Positions 16,368-23,893 of a stretch of 26,287 nucleotides of DNA are shown here, in pieces. Numbering within the stretch: the first letter of the stretch is position 1; the number at the start of each line of letters is the position of its first letter. The position numbers were made by a program, and so were the translations under genes. Below the pieces are notes generated by a model. That model did no database searches. It was given only the letters and a program-made list of their open reading frames with translations, and was not told where the DNA came from. The stretch spans positions 1 to 26,287 of the IMG/VR virus record IMGVR_UViG_3300033571_022531; one strand, 5' to 3'. This DNA is from a virus.

Positions 16368-17472
16368 TCAACTTAGCGTTTTCGAAAGCCATAATGGCCC
16401 GTTCCCTAGCTGAAAGGGGCCGTGTAACGGTTCCCTGGTTTGTTAGGGTTTTTGGGCCTGGGTGTTGCTGCACAGGGTTTGCTTCTGCAAGCGCTTCGGC
16501 TTGCTTTTCCATACGCGACTTAACCTTTGAAAGCTTTGTTAGAAGCTGAATTTCGTTCAGTTTTCTTTCTAACAATTTATCTTCGATAAGGTTTGCGGCT
16601 TCTTCCACAGCGAGAATTACGCCTTCCTTGTCGAACACTTTCCGGATTAGTTCTACTACGGCTTCCGACTCGCCGGTTGCCTTAATAGTTTCAAACGCAG
16701 GATCGGAATCAACCAAAAGTTTGACGTCGTTACGAATTTGATTCACAGCTGCTTCGTAGGCTTGCGTGTCACGTTTAGTGAACTGTTCGTCTACGGAAGC
16801 TAACTTTTGCTCCAGTGCCGCAATTTTGTCGAGTAAGTGTTGGTTTGGGTCTGGGGCAACTTGACTTAGCTGTAACTCAGTCAAGCGGTCGTAGCTGACG
16901 CCAGCTTCGGCAAGCGCCTTCAAAGGATCAGTTTTCAAAACGTCCATACTTACGAAGCTTGCTTGCTGCGCTTTCCAGGCGTCTTGTTGAACCTTAAGTT
17001 CCTGCCGGGCTTTCCGAATCGCACGCTCCTGTTTTGCCAGGGCGACGAATTGGGGGCTAAGCGGTTCGCTAGTTGCTTCGGCGGCGGGCTTTTCCCCAAT
17101 ACTATTGTCTGTTTGGGCCGTAGGTTCTGCCGCGATGGGTGCAACGCCGTCTGTTGGCGCTGCTTCGGCAGTTAGGCCGCTTGGTGGCGGTTCAATGTCT
17201 TGCATCGGTTGTGTGTAAGTTTGTTGCGGGGCCGGTGCACTAATTTGCGCTTGATTTTTTAGTTTCGCGTATTGTTCCGCACGGGCGGTACTGCCGGCCG
17301 GGCGTGGTGGCGCCGCATTAATTGGTGCTTCTGGATTGTTTAGCCTTTGTTTTAAAGCTTCTATCCTTGCTGTTGTAGCTGAAGGCGTTCCAAATGTTAC
17401 TTGGGGCCTTGCTAATGGGGCTGTTGTTTGTGGTACTGTGCTGCCGGATTTCGGCACTGTGGTTAGTGACAT
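16360..17472 (-). CDS. Capsid scaffolding protein
   Basis: The product is 370 aa, ATG at 17472, with GGGAG five bases upstream. The first 150 residues are low complexity, rich in Pro, Ala, Thr and Gln, and probably disordered. Residues about 150-180 and 210-320 are strongly helical and charged (LAKQERAIRKARQELKVQQD, LLDKIAALEQKLASVDEQF, LLERKLNEIQLLTKLSKVKS), as expected for a coiled-coil scaffold. The C-terminus (PLSARERAIMAFENAKLKV) is a short basic helix, typical of the end that binds the capsid subunit. Position between portal and major capsid genes supports the call. It should fill the procapsid and be lost before or during packaging. Confidence 0.8.
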   Translation of the reverse strand: MSLTTVPKSGSTVPQTTAPLARPQVTFGTPSATTARIEALKQRLNNPEAPINAAPPRPAGSTARAEQYAKLKNQAQISAPAPQQTYTQPMQDIEPPPSGLTAEAAPTDGVAPIAAEPTAQTDNSIGEKPAAEATSEPLSPQFVALAKQERAIRKARQELKVQQDAWKAQQASFVSMDVLKTDPLKALAEAGVSYDRLTELQLSQVAPDPNQHLLDKIAALEQKLASVDEQFTKRDTQAYEAAVNQIRNDVKLLVDSDPAFETIKATGESEAVVELIRKVFDKEGVILAVEEAANLIEDKLLERKLNEIQLLTKLSKVKSRMEKQAEALAEANPVQQHPGPKTLTNQGTVTRPLSARERAIMAFENAKLKV

Positions 17473-17494
17473 GATTTCTCCCGTTTCTTCGGTT

Positions 17495-17513
17495 AAAAAG
17501 CGTTTCTACGCTT
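17495..17513 (-). terminator. Weak terminator or attenuator between portal and scaffold genes
   Basis: On the minus strand AAGCGT pairs with ACGCTT around an AGAA tetraloop, and the arm runs into a short T tract (ACGCTTTTTAACC). It lies between the portal stop and the scaffold SD. The stem is only six pairs, so partial termination or an mRNA end-protecting role is likely. Confidence 0.4.
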
Positions 17514-17516
17514 AGG

Positions 17517-19424
17517 TTACATAGCCATTCCGCCCATACCTTGTGGCAACATTGCGCTTTCAGGTAATGGTTGGGGTTTGGCTAAGTTGTTTTGTGGCAC
17601 TGCGGGCATGGCAGGTTGCATGGCGGCCATTTGAATGTCCTGTATTTCGTTGAAAAAGTCCCGCAGCATTTGCATCTTTTCTTCTTCTAACTTGCAGGTA
17701 GCGTAAAGGTTAATGTACTGGGTAACAATTTCAGTGGCCTTAGCAAGGTTCATGAATTGATCTGGGCCTTCGTATTTACCTTCTTCAACAATTTCATCCA
17801 GTATGTAAAAAATTCTTTCTTCGGAAGCGTTGGCCAATGTTTCAATTTGCCCAAGGTCTGGAAAATCAAGAAGGCGCCTACCTTCTTGAATGCTGATCAT
17901 GTTACTTTGAATCATTTCAGTAACTTTTTGCAAACGCCCGGCGGGTTCTTTGGGTAAGCTACTGCTTACGTAGGCTTGAATTACAAACGGGTCTTTTAAC
18001 AACTTCAAATCAGGCAATTCTATTTCTTTTGTGCCTTTTCTTCTGTCAGTGAAAATTGTTGTGTAGGTTCCGTCTCGTTCCCCAATATCCATCGCCTTAT
18101 CAATAATTTGGTAAGCCAAATCCACATAAAAATTAGTATAACGCTTTTCTAGCGCCGCGAACCTGTCGGAATTTATGTCTTGGTAAACCCTTTGCGCTTC
18201 GCCTGAATTGAGTCCGGCCGGCTTTTGGCTTGTTGCCGAAAGCATGGACAAACCTTCTTGCTCAAAGCCGAATTGTATGAGGCGTGCTCTTTCTTCGTAC
18301 ATTTCTTGAGCGTTAGACTGGCTAACAGAAAAGATTGGAGCGGTGCCACGGTAAGGGATTATCATTCCGATTTTGTTCTGAAAAGCAGCTTTGTTGACTT
18401 TGCTGCCTTCTTCCATAAACACGCGTGGTACGCCAAACAAATTAATACTTTTAGCAATCGTATCTAAAACGCCGTTTAATGTAAGTTGCGTTCCAAGTAA
18501 CGCTTCGGAAACGCCCATACCCCAAAAGCCTAATTGCCTTTTTCTGTGGTTTAAAAACACAAAGGGAAACTTTTGTTTTGTCCAAGGCTCGGAAAACAAT
18601 TCACCTTCGGAGCAAACTATTGAATGGTAGCCGTCGCCAGTGTCTTCGCCGGAAGGAAGTGCCCAACCTTCTACCACCATAACAAGGTCTGCAACGCTTT
18701 TGGCGGTTTCGGCCGAACCGTCTAGCGTAGCCTTTTCGCTTTCGGCTGCTTTTGCTCTTTGTTTTGGAAAAGCGCTTTCGACCATAGCCCTGTCCATTAG
18801 CTTTACTTGGTAAAGCCTACGGGGGTCGCCAAATGCCGCTTCTTGTAGGTCAACAAACAATTCGGTTAAAAGAACGCGCTCGATTCCTACTTTCTTGTCC
18901 ATTGTTTCAAGTATTTTTACGCAACCGGTTCCTTGTACAAGCGCATCCGTAAGAATGTATTCGCCTACTTCATAAGCTTTGGTTCGATAAAATTCGCCAA
19001 GAATAAAATCGTTTAGTTTTTTTGCCAGGTTTCTTTCTTTGTAGTCAGAATTATCCGTAAGGAACACGGGCGTGGGTCGGCTTTGTGTAAGCCTGCTTAC
19101 AAGCGTGTCGGTAACGGAAGAAATTAAATTGTACGTTGGGCGGTTAGGCGCAAGCGTAGTAATTTGATCCATTTTTGTAAGGTTGCTACCTACAAATGAA
19201 TAAAGGCTTTGGCCACTATACAACCGTGCAAACTGTGCTGCTTGCCGGTGTCTAAATTGTTGCCCCTGCTTTAAGTAGGCTACCGTTGCAAGTAATTGTT
19301 GTGCGCGTTCTTCGGACTTTTTAGCTTCCCACCAACGAAAACCACGGTTTCCGACAACATTTGCATCCTGTGTTTTGTAAACACGGGTGGCACGGTCTGT
19401 TTTAGGTTTTACGGTAACTTTCAT
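17517..19424 (-). CDS. Portal protein
   Basis: The product is 635 aa; ATG at 19424 overlaps the upstream stop as ATGA. Length and layout fit podoviral portals: a helical N-terminal domain (about 30-80), then RPTYNLISSVTDTLVSRLTQ and SRPTPVF (about 94-121), a GTGCVKILE segment, LLTELFVDLQEAAFGDPRRL (wing region, about 175-205), a QLGFWGMGVSEALLGTQLTL stretch (about 287-306), and long C-terminal helices with QEGRRLLDFPDLGQIETLAN. The last 40 residues are Met/Pro/Gln-rich and probably disordered. It should form the dodecameric ring at one vertex that docks the terminase and later the adaptor. The gene lies between terminase and scaffold, as usual. Confidence 0.88.
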   Translation of the reverse strand: MKVTVKPKTDRATRVYKTQDANVVGNRGFRWWEAKKSEERAQQLLATVAYLKQGQQFRHRQAAQFARLYSGQSLYSFVGSNLTKMDQITTLAPNRPTYNLISSVTDTLVSRLTQSRPTPVFLTDNSDYKERNLAKKLNDFILGEFYRTKAYEVGEYILTDALVQGTGCVKILETMDKKVGIERVLLTELFVDLQEAAFGDPRRLYQVKLMDRAMVESAFPKQRAKAAESEKATLDGSAETAKSVADLVMVVEGWALPSGEDTGDGYHSIVCSEGELFSEPWTKQKFPFVFLNHRKRQLGFWGMGVSEALLGTQLTLNGVLDTIAKSINLFGVPRVFMEEGSKVNKAAFQNKIGMIIPYRGTAPIFSVSQSNAQEMYEERARLIQFGFEQEGLSMLSATSQKPAGLNSGEAQRVYQDINSDRFAALEKRYTNFYVDLAYQIIDKAMDIGERDGTYTTIFTDRRKGTKEIELPDLKLLKDPFVIQAYVSSSLPKEPAGRLQKVTEMIQSNMISIQEGRRLLDFPDLGQIETLANASEERIFYILDEIVEEGKYEGPDQFMNLAKATEIVTQYINLYATCKLEEEKMQMLRDFFNEIQDIQMAAMQPAMPAVPQNNLAKPQPLPESAMLPQGMGGMAM

Positions 19425-19642
19425 TGTTCAACATTTTCCAACGGTGGCGTTGCCGAATAGTACAACAGTTCTTCTTCCGTTAGTTCTTGTTCAGTTAACT
19501 CTTCAACTTCGCCTTGCCGTTTCTTGTAACGGCTTTCTGGCGCTTCATCCGCTAGCTTTACTTTAATTCCGTTCGCTTCAAATTCTAAAACGCCTTTGTC
19601 GCGTAATACTTTTAAAAGGTCTTTTAGTTGCTTCAAATCCAT
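19421..19642 (-). CDS. Small conserved-type phage protein upstream of portal
   Basis: The product is 73 aa, with ATG at 19642 overlapping the preceding stop (TAATG) and its own TGA overlapping the portal ATG. The N-terminal half (LKDLLKVLRDKGVLEFEANG, then IKVKL) predicts a short helix and two strands. The C-terminal half is acidic (EVEELTEQELTEEELLYY). I know of no established function. Tight coupling on both sides suggests a head-assembly accessory protein, perhaps a small portal or scaffold partner. Confidence 0.6.
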   Translation of the reverse strand: MDLKQLKDLLKVLRDKGVLEFEANGIKVKLADEAPESRYKKRQGEVEELTEQELTEEELLYYSATPPLENVEQ

Positions 19643-20370
19643 TAGCGCATCATTTCCTTTTTCTTGCGTTCACGTTCGGACATAATTTGCCCAACAAGGC
19701 TGTGGTCATCATCGCTGGGGTTGCTGTCTACTTCATGTTCTTCGTCTTCAATGTAATGAACGTTGGCAAGGTCAACATGGTCACGGAAAGCTGTTTCGTA
19801 GTCGCGTTCGCTTTCTACTTCGCCGCCTTCGGCCATCATTTTTCTTTTTCGTTCGTGCATAACTTCGTCAACCACGCTTCCACCCATTGCAAGCTTAGCA
19901 ATTTCGCTTTGAACCATTCCCGGTGCGCGCATTACCATAGTTTGATGCTTAAGCCTTGAGTCCATTGGAACTTCGTGCGAGGAATGAAGCTTTTGGTTTT
20001 GAACCATTCCGCCTTCCGCATAACAACCGGCATTACAATGTACCGGCCCGCCATGTGCGCAAGTTTCCATTTGTGTTACGTGTTTCACTGTTCCCCCTTC
20101 GGACAATGTTGCGGTTTTTTCCGCTTGTTTAAATGCTTCCGCAGTTGGTGCGCCTTCGGTGCCTGGTTTTCGCATCCGTTCCCCGCTTCCTTCCGCAATT
20201 CTTTCGCGCTTAGCTTGAATGTTTGCATACAACCCGCCGCCCTTGGCCATGTTCCTTCGCTTTACATTGTAAGCAATAGCAACTGCCTGTTTGGGCGGTT
20301 TGCCCGCATCAATTTCGGTTTCAACATTCTTTTCAAAACTTTTTTTACTTTTGCCTTGAATTAGTGGCAC
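19642..20370 (-). CDS. Head-region protein with KPxKQAVAIA motif and xGGxV repeats
   Basis: The product is 242 aa, initiated at GTG 20370 with GGGGA upstream; the N-terminus MPLIQGKSKKSFEKNVETEI followed by GKPPKQAVAIAYNVKR matches a small phage protein family I have seen described only as hypothetical. The family is usually short; here it has a long extension. That extension has repeated Gly-Gly motifs (AKGGGL, SEGGTV, YAEGGMV, AMGGSVV, AEGGEVE at about 42, 90, 118, 161 and 180), a Cys/His cluster (CAHGGPVHCNAGC, residues 104-116) that could bind a metal, and two related basic segments (EVMHERKRKMM and QIMSERERKKKEMM). Function is unknown; head assembly is inferred from position between terminase and portal. 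Confidence 0.6.
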   Translation of the reverse strand: MPLIQGKSKKSFEKNVETEIDAGKPPKQAVAIAYNVKRRNMAKGGGLYANIQAKRERIAEGSGERMRKPGTEGAPTAEAFKQAEKTATLSEGGTVKHVTQMETCAHGGPVHCNAGCYAEGGMVQNQKLHSSHEVPMDSRLKHQTMVMRAPGMVQSEIAKLAMGGSVVDEVMHERKRKMMAEGGEVESERDYETAFRDHVDLANVHYIEDEEHEVDSNPSDDDHSLVGQIMSERERKKKEMMR

Positions 20371-20373
20371 GGG

Positions 20374-20601
20374 TTATTCCCCTTCGTGTTCGCCTTCTTC
20401 GTGTGGCATAGCATCAAGAAGAAGAAAGGCATTTTGAAGCGCAAATGCAACGCCCGTAACATCTTTTCGTTCTACGGCTTTCATAAGTTCTTCTGCGGCA
20501 ATTTGTAGCCCAACAGGCGCATGTTTACCGGTTTCGCTTCGGTGTTCCACAATTACCCCCACGTTGTTCTTTTTTTCTTCGCTTAAAATGAAAGGATTCA
20601 T
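20374..20601 (-). CDS. Small acidic-tailed phage protein of unknown function
   Basis: The product is 75 aa from ATG at 20601, followed three bases later by the next gene. It has a strand-like start (NVGVIVEHRSETG), two helices (VGLQIAAEELMKAVERKDVT and GVAFALQNAFLLLDAM) and an acidic tail (HEEGEHEGE). I do not recognise the family. It is the first gene after the large terminase, downstream of a candidate promoter motif, and may open the head transcript. Its SD (AAGGGG) lies in a potential hairpin. Confidence 0.6.
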   Translation of the reverse strand: MNPFILSEEKKNNVGVIVEHRSETGKHAPVGLQIAAEELMKAVERKDVTGVAFALQNAFLLLDAMPHEEGEHEGE

Positions 20602-20619
20602 AAAAAAGGCCCCTTTTTT
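20602..20619 (-). promoter_or_regulatory. Hairpin enclosing the SD of the 75-aa gene
   Basis: Six A, GG, CCCC, six T on the plus strand gives a self-complementary element directly before the start codon. On the minus strand the SD (AAGGGG) is split between one arm and the loop. At seven mostly A-T pairs it is weak, so it may tune translation rather than block it. Confidence 0.35.
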
Positions 20620-20628
20620 CTTACATTG

Positions 20629-20645
20629 TTGTGTATTTGGGCCAA
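20629..20645 (-). promoter_or_regulatory. Candidate phage promoter motif
   Basis: The plus strand reads TTGTGTATTTGGGCCAA, matching the copy at 14921-14937 at 15 of 17 positions. It lies in the 71-base gap between the large terminase stop and the 75-aa gene, 28 bases before that gene's start codon. Its place fits a promoter for the head genes. Confidence 0.45.
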
Positions 20646-20672
20646 ATTTTTACAAAAGTTTTAAAATTGGCT

Positions 20673-22094
20673 TTAGGCTAGTTCGGAAAAGTAATTATCG
20701 CTTTCTTCTATTTCGCGTAAGCGGTCGTAAGTTTCTTCAAACATTCTTTCTTCTTCCTGCTTAAACCAACGTTCGGTGTACGGTTTGGCAACAGGTAGTT
20801 CAGGTTCAAACACCCAGTGGTAGGCTTCGCGGAAAGCGTACAAGACGGCATCACAAATGTCGGAATGGTAATTGTCTTTTAGCTTAAGCTTTTCGGGGTT
20901 AGGCGTGTCGTTATCCCATTCCACAAGCTTTGTGTCGTACGCGAACATTGAAGTGCGCTTAGCATAGAACTTTTTAGTGCGAAGGGCGTCGTTTAATAGT
21001 TCTATGTATTCAAACTTACGGGCCTTTTCGGCCGCTGCTATGGGTATTTGGTGCCGCTTGGTTATTTCTTCGGCAATTTTCTTACCCAGCCCGCCAGTGT
21101 CCATTACTATTTTCTGCGGGTTGTACTTCTTAACCAAGGCTTCTAGTTGGCCTGCTAGTTCGGTAATGCCTTGCTTTGCGTGCACGGCTTCTTCGAACAG
21201 GTACAAAGCGGGGCTTTTTTCGTGCCAGCCAAGCACCGCCACAGCGTCAGAATCATCAAAGCCCAAATCGACGCCAAACACATAATTCCAACCATTTCCC
21301 AGGTTTGGAATAGTGGCGTAGTCGTTACGGTCTTCGCTGTATTTAAAGACAAGGGCGTCAGGGTCAAAAGCCCAAACGCCAAAACATTCACGCTGAATGC
21401 TGGGTTCATCACGCGTAACCCCCTTACGGTCAAGTTCCCGTTGCAGAATTTCTTCATGTGTTAGCCCGCTTTTCTTCGGTAGCCAAGGGTTATCGAACAT
21501 TGTCCAATGGTGGTGCGAATACTGCGGGTTATTGCACATGTCGTAATAGAAGCCTGTGGCCACAGGGGCAGGCGTGCCTATTAGGCGTAACCGCCCTGCG
21601 TAGTCAAACAAGCTTTTAGCTATAACTTCATCTACAAGCTGTTGAATGTACGGCCGAAAGCTTTGGCATTCATCTAAATAGCAAAGTATTAAGCTAATAC
21701 CACGGAACTTTTCCACTTCCTGCGAATCTTTTGCCCCGGAAATGTAAATTACGCTTTCGTTTGGGAAGGTAAGGGTAAGTTCGCTTTCGTTGACCTTTGC
21801 GCCAAGGCGGTATTCTCGGTTAATTCTAAGAAGGTCTGGCCAAATGATTCGTTTGGCAGACAATCTATTAAGTGTGAGATAGAGGCAATTAACTCGCGGT
21901 CTACTAAGAGCAGTTGAAACCATATCCGCGCAACAGGCCAAAGTCTTACCCGCTCGGCGAGAACAGCAAGCTGTGGCGAAAGGTGCTTTATCCTCGACAA
22001 AAGTGCGCTGTTTACCAAAACAGAATTTCGCAACTTCAAATTTAGGCGTTCCGCGCAGTTGCAGGTATTTTTCGTATGTTTCATTGCTGGCCAT
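20673..22094 (-). CDS. terL: Terminase large subunit
   Basis: The product is 473 aa from ATG at 22094, 14 bases inside the end of the small terminase gene; a TTG six codons earlier is less likely. It is the packaging motor with ATPase and nuclease domains. Visible motifs: a Walker A-like SRRAGKT (45-51), Walker B ILCYLDE (136-142) with catalytic Glu142, a coupling motif LIGTPAP (171-177), and an RNase H-like nuclease with Asp276 (FGVDLGFDDSDAVAV), Asp332 (IVMDTGGLG) and Asp412/Asp415 (YHSDICDAVLYAF). All key residues are present. It is coupled to the small terminase and follows the TET/JBP-type oxygenase gene. I cannot tell the packaging type (cos, headful or direct terminal repeats). Confidence 0.95.
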   Translation of the reverse strand: MASNETYEKYLQLRGTPKFEVAKFCFGKQRTFVEDKAPFATACCSRRAGKTLACCADMVSTALSRPRVNCLYLTLNRLSAKRIIWPDLLRINREYRLGAKVNESELTLTFPNESVIYISGAKDSQEVEKFRGISLILCYLDECQSFRPYIQQLVDEVIAKSLFDYAGRLRLIGTPAPVATGFYYDMCNNPQYSHHHWTMFDNPWLPKKSGLTHEEILQRELDRKGVTRDEPSIQRECFGVWAFDPDALVFKYSEDRNDYATIPNLGNGWNYVFGVDLGFDDSDAVAVLGWHEKSPALYLFEEAVHAKQGITELAGQLEALVKKYNPQKIVMDTGGLGKKIAEEITKRHQIPIAAAEKARKFEYIELLNDALRTKKFYAKRTSMFAYDTKLVEWDNDTPNPEKLKLKDNYHSDICDAVLYAFREAYHWVFEPELPVAKPYTERWFKQEEERMFEETYDRLREIEESDNYFSELA

Positions 22095-22440
22095 TTCGCA
22101 GCCTACGTTCAATTTCGGGCGTTAGCTTTTCGTCAGGTATTTCGCGTAGCTTTTCATCGGGAATGTTTACAAAATCAATTTGCTGGCGGCTTGTTTGCCC
22201 CAAGTAGTGCTCGCACATGTGCTTTAGAATGGCGTCGCTACCGCTGATGGCCCTGTGCCACAACAAGTCACGCAGTTTTGCCTTCCCGTTCTGCCTGCCA
22301 AGTTCAACTTCTGCCGCATAACGGCGATGAATTGTGTCCGTGGAAACCCTGAAAAACGCCGCAATTTCGGTAATACTCCACTGCTTTTCAGCGCATTTAA
22401 TTAATTGTTCTACGTCTAACGTTTTTCGTGGCCTTGCCAT
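22081..22440 (-). CDS. terS: Terminase small subunit
   Basis: The product is 119 aa from ATG at 22440, with a GGG SD (AAAGGGTTAGGT) just upstream, two bases after the oxygenase stop. The N-terminus is basic (MARPRKTL), followed by a helix-turn-helix (SITEIAAFFRVSTDTIHRRY, about 22-41) typical of small terminases that recognise the packaging site. The central helical segment (LRDLLWHRAISGSDAILKHM) continues into CEHYLGQTSRQQIDFVN, a pattern seen in small-terminase proteins that form rings. The C-terminus is charged. The gene overlaps the large terminase start, as expected for partners. Confidence 0.85.
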   Translation of the reverse strand: MARPRKTLDVEQLIKCAEKQWSITEIAAFFRVSTDTIHRRYAAEVELGRQNGKAKLRDLLWHRAISGSDAILKHMCEHYLGQTSRQQIDFVNIPDEKLREIPDEKLTPEIERRLRNGQQ

Positions 22441-22442
22441 AC

Positions 22443-23291
22443 CTAACCCTTTCTTTTTCGCTCCAATATTTTCTTCAGTTCTAGGTTCTTTTCGCGGCGG
22501 TTTAACGCCTGCCTTGTTTTTACTACCTTCAGCCGCTTCAATTCTTCTTCAAACGGGTAACAGTGCCGTAAGTTTTTTAACGTATAATTTACAATACTAC
22601 TACGAAACGCGCGCGTACCGTGAAAGGTACACGGTGTAACCCCGTGAAGTATTTCTTGGCCCCTAAAAAATACCATATAACCATTTCCTTGGTGCAGAGT
22701 AATGTTGTATTCGGGGCAGGCTAAATGGCCACCATCACAGTTTTCTTTTACAATTAAAACATTGCTTAAGTCTTCTTTATTATTACCAAAATCCCTGTGG
22801 TATTTAATAACTTGGTTCATGTTTATGTTTAAGTTCGCCCAAGGGGTTTGAACAAGCCTGTAGTCTGTGTGCACTTCTTCTTCCACTTTGCGTAAAGCAA
22901 CTTCGTAAAATTCGGGTAGGTTCTTTTTGTAAAACTGCGCTAAAAGTTCGTTTAATTTCATGGCTAGTAGCATGTTTTGCCGTTCTTCTTTTGTTTGCCG
23001 GCTAAACCTACAGTAGTCTTCCCGTATAGCTATGCGGGGCAGTGGCCCGTAAACAGTGCTAAGTTGGGGCACCCCATGCTGGGTTCTGCTAGAAGCTTTA
23101 GGCTTTGTTCCCTTGCTAATAACCCTGGCCAAATTGGCTATTTCAGCGGGCGCTTTGTAATAGGCGCATAGCAAACTGCCGGCTTCGTCATAAATTAGGC
23201 ATTCGCGGTCAATTAATTCGCCCACTATGCCGTTTGGGTAGTCCCCGGGCTTTAGGCTTGTGGGCACCTTTTTGGCTATTATGGTTTCCAT
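22443..23291 (-). CDS. TET/JBP-family 2-oxoglutarate/Fe(II) DNA base oxygenase
   Basis: The product is 282 aa from ATG at 23291, overlapping the ParB-like gene by 13 bases. The core (about 140-240) has the double-stranded beta-helix iron site: YHRDFGN gives His165 and Asp167, ILHGVTP gives His216, and RSSIVNYT gives Arg230 as likely 2-oxoglutarate ligand. From memory, HxD-to-His spacing of 51 and His-to-Arg of 14 are close to trypanosome JBP1 and animal TET. The preceding LNINMNQVIKYHRD and following SNVLIVKENCDGGHL also fit the TET/JBP pattern. The N-terminal 90 residues are unassigned and the C-terminal 35 are very basic, perhaps DNA-contacting. Phage TET enzymes are known to oxidise 5-methylcytosine; JBP oxidises thymine. 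The substrate here is undetermined, and no methyltransferase or glycosyltransferase is in the window. Confidence 0.82.
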   Translation of the reverse strand: METIIAKKVPTSLKPGDYPNGIVGELIDRECLIYDEAGSLLCAYYKAPAEIANLARVISKGTKPKASSRTQHGVPQLSTVYGPLPRIAIREDYCRFSRQTKEERQNMLLAMKLNELLAQFYKKNLPEFYEVALRKVEEEVHTDYRLVQTPWANLNINMNQVIKYHRDFGNNKEDLSNVLIVKENCDGGHLACPEYNITLHQGNGYMVFFRGQEILHGVTPCTFHGTRAFRSSIVNYTLKNLRHCYPFEEELKRLKVVKTRQALNRREKNLELKKILERKRKG

Positions 23292-23893
23292 TGTTTAAGC
23301 AGTTGCAGAACCACTTCGCTTACGTCCCCGCAGCTATTTACTTGCATGTACCGTTTAAAACCTTCAATTACGGTTTCATATTCAGAATTGTCGTAGGTAA
23401 GTTTTATTTCAAAAAAGTCCCTGTCTAGGTATTTGGCTAGCTTTTCTTCGGCCGTTGGGCCGTTCTGGGTTTGCCCGCTTTCGCGCATACTTTCTGTGGG
23501 GTCTACCGTAAAGTGCGAAACGCCCACAAGGTCAATGTCAAAGGGGCCCAGTTCAGTAAGGTCAGCGTTAATGCCGCTTAGGTCTAGTTCTGCCCAGCTG
23601 GCAATGGCATTGTCGCTTTGTAGAAATAGCCATTCTTGGTCATCATCTTCAAAGTCTTGAAATACAACGGGGGCTTCGTCCCAACCGTTTTTTTGAATGG
23701 CCTGTAATGTGCCGTGCCCTTTTACTATTTTGCCCGAACGCGTGCTTACTACTATGGGTGCGCGCAACCCTTGGTACTTAAGAATTTTGGCAAGCCTATT
23801 TAGTTGGTCTTCCGGGTGTTTGTTTCTGTTCTTCGGGTGCGGTTTTAGTGAACCGCATTTAACTAATGAATCGTATTTACAGTGAATAACCAT
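23279..23893 (-). CDS. ParB/sulfiredoxin-fold protein linked to DNA modification
   Basis: The product is 204 aa from ATG at 23893, inside the last codons of the upstream gene. Residues about 8-80 match the ParB N-terminal/Srx domain: LKPHPKNRNKHPEDQLNRLA, a GLRAPIVVSTRSGKIVKGHG segment with the GHG signature (59-61), LQAIQKNGWDEAPVVF, then DNAIASWAELD (94-104), the DN-A-E pattern seen in phage ParB-like and ParB-methylase proteins. No DNA methylase domain follows and there is no ParB HTH domain, so a chromosome segregation role is unlikely. ParB-like domains occur beside predicted base-modification enzymes in phages. Overlap with the oxygenase gene suggests a joint function, perhaps DNA binding, nucleotide-driven loading or nicking at modified DNA. 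That role is inferred. Confidence 0.8.
   Translation of the reverse strand: MVIHCKYDSLVKCGSLKPHPKNRNKHPEDQLNRLAKILKYQGLRAPIVVSTRSGKIVKGHGTLQAIQKNGWDEAPVVFQDFEDDDQEWLFLQSDNAIASWAELDLSGINADLTELGPFDIDLVGVSHFTVDPTESMRESGQTQNGPTAEEKLAKYLDRDFFEIKLTYDNSEYETVIEGFKRYMQVNSCGDVSEVVLQLLKQWKP

Noticed and set aside
20641-20671. GCCAA / TTGGC inverted repeat after the large terminase stop
   Set aside because: The inner A/T pairs do not align into a continuous stem and no T-run follows, so I do not call a terminator.
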